Source: Candidatus Binataceae bacterium
Lineage (GTDB): Bacteria; Desulfobacterota; Binatia; Binatales; Binataceae
Assembly: GCA_030042765.1 (NCBI GenBank)
Contig: JASHZA010000084.1
Coordinates: 1 to 7,478 of the forward strand
Length of the DNA: 7,478 nt
Direction: 5' to 3'
The position numbers and the translations under genes were made by a program. Numbering within the stretch: position 1 is the first letter of the stretch; every line of letters begins with the position of its first letter. This document shows positions 5,477 to 7,478 of this stretch, one piece after another. The notes under the pieces are model-generated. The model had not been told where the DNA came from. It was given only the letters and a program-made list of their open reading frames with translations, and ran no database searches.

Positions 5477-6010
5477 CTAGACCTTCTCGAACTCGGTGAG
5501 TATCTGAGTCGGGCGCGCCACCGTTTGCGTCACCGGCGAGCCGTCGATCGCCGCCTGCCAGATCTCGCGCAGGGTCTTCTCGTCGGCGTCGGCGCGCACG
5601 AAGCATTTGGCCTTGACCGTCGGATAGCCCGGATTCCCGGCCGGAGCATGGCCTGCCCATTTGAGGATATTGTCGAAGTTGCCCTCGAGCGCGATTTCCA
5701 AGTCGTGTACTCTGATTCCGCGCTTGGTTGCATTGAGCACGTACCCGACCGTAAGACAGCTGCCCATCGCCGACAGCAGCTGCTCATGGGCGCTGGCGGC
5801 AGAATCGCCGGCGTCGAGCCCCTCCGGCTCGTCCATCTCGACCGCATGCTTGCGCATGTAGGCTTTGGCCTTGAAGCCGCCTTGCCACACCACGCGCGAC
5901 TTCCACGGGCCGGTCACCGCCTTGAGCACTTCCGGGTCGTCCCGCATCGAGTCGAGGATCGCGTTGATCTTGTCGACCCGAAGACCGTTGAGCGTTTTTT
6001 CGTCTGCCAT
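5477..6010 (-). CDS. OsmC-family protein
   Basis: A 177-residue protein starting at the ATG at 6010, where GAGGGAA lies 7 nt upstream; the frame extends further but that part overlaps the MetE-like gene. The OsmC/Ohr fold is shown by AHEQLLSAMGSCLTVGYVLNATKRGIRVHDLEIALEGNFD (74-113), which carries the first reactive cysteine (Cys85), and by KAKCFVRADADEKTLREIWQAAIDGSPVTQTVARPTQILTEF (133-174). In OsmC and Ohr peroxidases a second cysteine follows in the C-terminal block; here that place is Ser158 (SPV), as in several OsmC-like subfamilies, so a two-Cys peroxidase mechanism is unlikely. A 46-residue N-terminal region precedes the core. The role is probably thiol-based detoxification or an uncharacterised OsmC-like function; substrate unknown. 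It follows the MetE-like gene by 26 bases and precedes the rhodanese by 12. It ends in TAG. Confidence 0.9.
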   Translation of the reverse strand: MADEKTLNGLRVDKINAILDSMRDDPEVLKAVTGPWKSRVVWQGGFKAKAYMRKHAVEMDEPEGLDAGDSAASAHEQLLSAMGSCLTVGYVLNATKRGIRVHDLEIALEGNFDNILKWAGHAPAGNPGYPTVKAKCFVRADADEKTLREIWQAAIDGSPVTQTVARPTQILTEFEKV

Positions 6011-6036
6011 GATCCGATTCCCTCGTCGGAATTTGC

Positions 6037-7203
6037 TCAGGCGTATTCCCGGCGCAACATCTCGGCCGCGGCGGAGATCGCCTGTAGTTTGCGATAGGCG
6101 ACTTCGGGCGTGTTCACGCAGCGCTCGGCGAACGTCCCGAAACCGCAATCCGGATTCAGGTAAATTTTTTCAGGATCGAAGTACTTGAGCACTTCCTTGA
6201 CCCGGCTCGCGATCTGCTGCGGCGTCTCGATTTCGTCGGTGCGCGGATTCGCCACGCCCAGCCCTATTTCCTTCTGATTCCGGTATTCTTTGAACACCTC
6301 GATCTCGCCCGCCCGCGGCGTCGCCATCTCGAGCACGAGCTGATCGACGTTCATCCGCATCAGCCACGGCAGCAGGGGTCCGTAGTTCCCGGTAAGCAGC
6401 ACGTCCTCCTTACGGCTCCAGTTGCCGCGGCACACATGCACGCCGAACTTGACCCCATCGATCCCCTCTACCGTCTCATTCACCAGCCGCACCGCGAACT
6501 CGAGTTCGCTGGTCGGGTCCGTTCGCGAACCCAGCGCCGCGCACATGAAGGTCTGCTCCGCCTCGTCGCCGTAAACGACCTGCGAGATCGACGGCTCGTC
6601 GAGCTGGATAAAGTCGATCCCGACCCGTTTCAGCGCCTCGCATTCGCGCCGCAGGATTCTGACCACGTCCTTTGCCAGATCCTCGCGCGTCGGGTAGACC
6701 TTGTCGGAAAGCCCCTCGAACCAGCTGGAACGCGTGAGCAGGTACGGTCCGGGGATCGGCATCTTGGTCTGGCGATGCGTATGGGCCTTCAGGAAGCGCG
6801 CCTCGTCCAGCGCGATTCCGTCCTCGTGTTCGCGGATTTTATCCACCGCGATCGGGCTCTTGATCGCGAAGGCGGGGACGTCGAGCGCCCGCAGGATCTC
6901 TTCGAACCCGGCGCGATCCTTCATATAGTCGAGCAATTGCGACAGCTTCATCAGCCGCATGCCCGAGAGCTTCTCGACCACGAAGGAATAGAAGTTGTCC
7001 CGCCGCATCTCGCCGTCGGCGACGATATCGACCCCCGCATCCTCCTGGTATTTGATCGCTGCCAGCACCGCGTCGTCGGCGATACGGTTGAATTCTTCGG
7101 CGGTGATTTCGCCCGCCTGCCGTCGGCGCAGCGCATGCACCAGCCATTCCGGCCGCGACCAGGAACCGACCACCGTGACCGGAAAGAGCTTTGATTGTGA
7201 CAT
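6037..7203 (-). CDS. MetE-like (cobalamin-independent methionine synthase C-terminal type) methyltransferase
   Basis: A 388-residue protein made of one MetE C-terminal-type TIM barrel. Visible features are FPVTVVGSWSRPEWL (8-21), DIVADGEMRRDNFYSFV (59-75), PGPYLLTRSSW (151-161), FIQLDEPSIS (198-207), GVHVCRGNW (255-262), LVLEMATPRAGE (289-300) and YLNPDCGFGT (348-357). The zinc-binding set of the family is complete: His256, Cys258, Glu292 and Cys353, so it should bind and activate a thiol. Full MetE is about 750 residues with an N-terminal folate-binding half, which is absent, so methyl donor and acceptor are uncertain: a core methionine synthase (folate-independent Mes type) or another thiol methyl- or alkyltransferase such as a CoM-transferase relative. 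The ATG at 7203 begins the family-like MSQSKLFP; an upstream in-frame start at 7284 reaches towards the terminator and adds 27 atypical residues. It is probably the first gene of the operon with OsmC and rhodanese. It ends in TGA. Confidence 0.88.
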   Translation of the reverse strand: MSQSKLFPVTVVGSWSRPEWLVHALRRRQAGEITAEEFNRIADDAVLAAIKYQEDAGVDIVADGEMRRDNFYSFVVEKLSGMRLMKLSQLLDYMKDRAGFEEILRALDVPAFAIKSPIAVDKIREHEDGIALDEARFLKAHTHRQTKMPIPGPYLLTRSSWFEGLSDKVYPTREDLAKDVVRILRRECEALKRVGIDFIQLDEPSISQVVYGDEAEQTFMCAALGSRTDPTSELEFAVRLVNETVEGIDGVKFGVHVCRGNWSRKEDVLLTGNYGPLLPWLMRMNVDQLVLEMATPRAGEIEVFKEYRNQKEIGLGVANPRTDEIETPQQIASRVKEVLKYFDPEKIYLNPDCGFGTFAERCVNTPEVAYRKLQAISAAAEMLRREYA

Positions 7204-7224
7204 CTGGAGACCCCGGACCTGCCT

Positions 7225-7242
7225 GAAAGTTCGTTTACTTTC
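7225..7242. repeat. Short inverted repeat upstream of the MetE-like gene
   Basis: GAAAGT-TCGTTT-ACTTTC is a perfect 6-bp palindromic pair with a 6-base gap, 22 bases before the MetE-like ATG. It lies in the 87 bases between the upstream terminator and the start codon, so it could be an operator or a small leader hairpin. No known riboswitch pattern was recognised and its role is unproven. Confidence 0.35.
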
Positions 7243-7290
7243 GCAATCCCGGCCCCAAATCGCAAGCCGCGCCCGCCGCGCCAAAAACGA

Positions 7291-7323
7291 GCGAAGCGGG
7301 CGCCGATTTGGCGCCCGCTTCGC
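7291..7323 (-). terminator. Intrinsic terminator
   Basis: A perfect 14-bp GC-rich stem (GCGAAGCGGGCGCC and its complement) closes a 5-base loop. On the - strand it is followed by TCGTTTTTGG. It lies 29 bases beyond the stop codon of the right-edge gene and before the MetE-like gene, so it ends that transcript and separates the two units. Confidence 0.88.
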
Positions 7324-7352
7324 ATTCGATCACACCCGCGAGTTTGTCGAGC

Positions 7353-7478
7353 TTACAGGGACAGCCCGGGCAGAACTTGCGTACCCTCCTGTTGCACCGC
7401 TTCAAGTTTAAGGGGATCGAGTCCCAACGCTTTGAGGATCGTCGGAGCGACCTGCGCGGTCTCAACCGGGATCGATAT
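7353..7478 (-). CDS. C-terminal fragment of a probable alkaline-phosphatase/sulfatase-superfamily protein
   Basis: A frame enters from the right edge and runs 41 codons to a TAA at 7355-7353. The residues include SIPVETAQVAPTILKALGLDP, then LKLEAVQQEGTQVLPGLSL. The pattern V-x-T-x-Q-V/I-A-P-T-I-L-x-A-L-G-L-D-P followed by a short helix and 'VLPGL' is typical, from memory, of the end of alkaline phosphatase family (type I phosphodiesterase/nucleotide pyrophosphatase or sulfatase-like) proteins. The metal-binding and catalytic parts are outside the window, so the enzyme's substrate cannot be judged. The intrinsic terminator 29 bases downstream agrees with this stop. Other frames over this stretch are less family-like. 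Confidence 0.65.
   Translation of the reverse strand: MSIPVETAQVAPTILKALGLDPLKLEAVQQEGTQVLPGLSL

Noticed and set aside
5027..6097. Long + strand open frame opposite the rhodanese and OsmC genes (356 codons)
   Set aside because: It covers two clear family genes on the other strand and their junction; its composition is of the shadow type.
6436..7194. + strand open frame opposite the MetE-like gene
   Set aside because: Antisense to an intact enzyme with a complete zinc-binding set; no recognisable protein features.
1..7478. CRISPR array, tRNA, rRNA, insertion sequence or prophage
   Set aside because: No spaced direct repeats, clover-leaf tRNA pattern, rRNA-like stretch, transposase or integrase frame was seen.

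Overview
The window is about 60% GC, densely coded and bacterial. All complete genes use the standard code, and several end in TGA: the first TadE gene, the ArsC-family gene, the secreted protein, the sigma factor and the MetE-like gene. The gene types (Tad pilus pseudopilins, a sigma-32 type factor with a long N-terminus, a small conserved secreted protein, a core-only MetE homologue) would fit a deltaproteobacterial-type or related soil lineage such as the Desulfobacterota/Binatota group. That placement is a low-confidence inference without a search.

Layout. Positions 1-1112 (+ strand) hold the end of a Tad-pilus operon: the C-terminus of a TadG-like protein and two TadE-like pseudopilins, the last two overlapping by 4 bases (GTGA). 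Everything from 1167 to 7478 is on the - strand, convergent with the pilus operon. Read in its own direction it contains: the last 41 codons of a probable alkaline-phosphatase/sulfatase-superfamily protein, closed by a strong intrinsic terminator (7291-7323); a tight three-gene set of MetE-like methyltransferase, OsmC-family protein and tandem-domain rhodanese (7203 to 4694); rpoZ; a sigma-32 (RpoH) family factor; a CinA/FLAD1-type molybdopterin-binding-domain protein; a secreted protein of unknown function; and an ArsC/Spx-family thioredoxin-fold protein.

The main discovery is the last gene. The ArsC-family reading frame appears to lack its N-terminus, because an in-frame TGA lies at 1484-1482. 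Reading through it gives a full 115-residue protein with a strong Shine-Dalgarno and an ATG. The TGA falls exactly on the catalytic cysteine of the family's CxxC motif (here U-T-T-C). A perfect 8-bp hairpin (1467-1450) starts 14 nt downstream, in the place and with the loop G expected of a bacterial SECIS element. The gene is therefore probably a selenoprotein that ordinary annotation would truncate or call a pseudogene. No Sec machinery gene (selA, selB, selC, selD) lies in the window.

The - strand genes suggest housekeeping transcription (omega, sigma-32) next to thiol/sulfur chemistry (MetE-like, OsmC, rhodanese, seleno-ArsC), but the functional links are inferred from proximity only.
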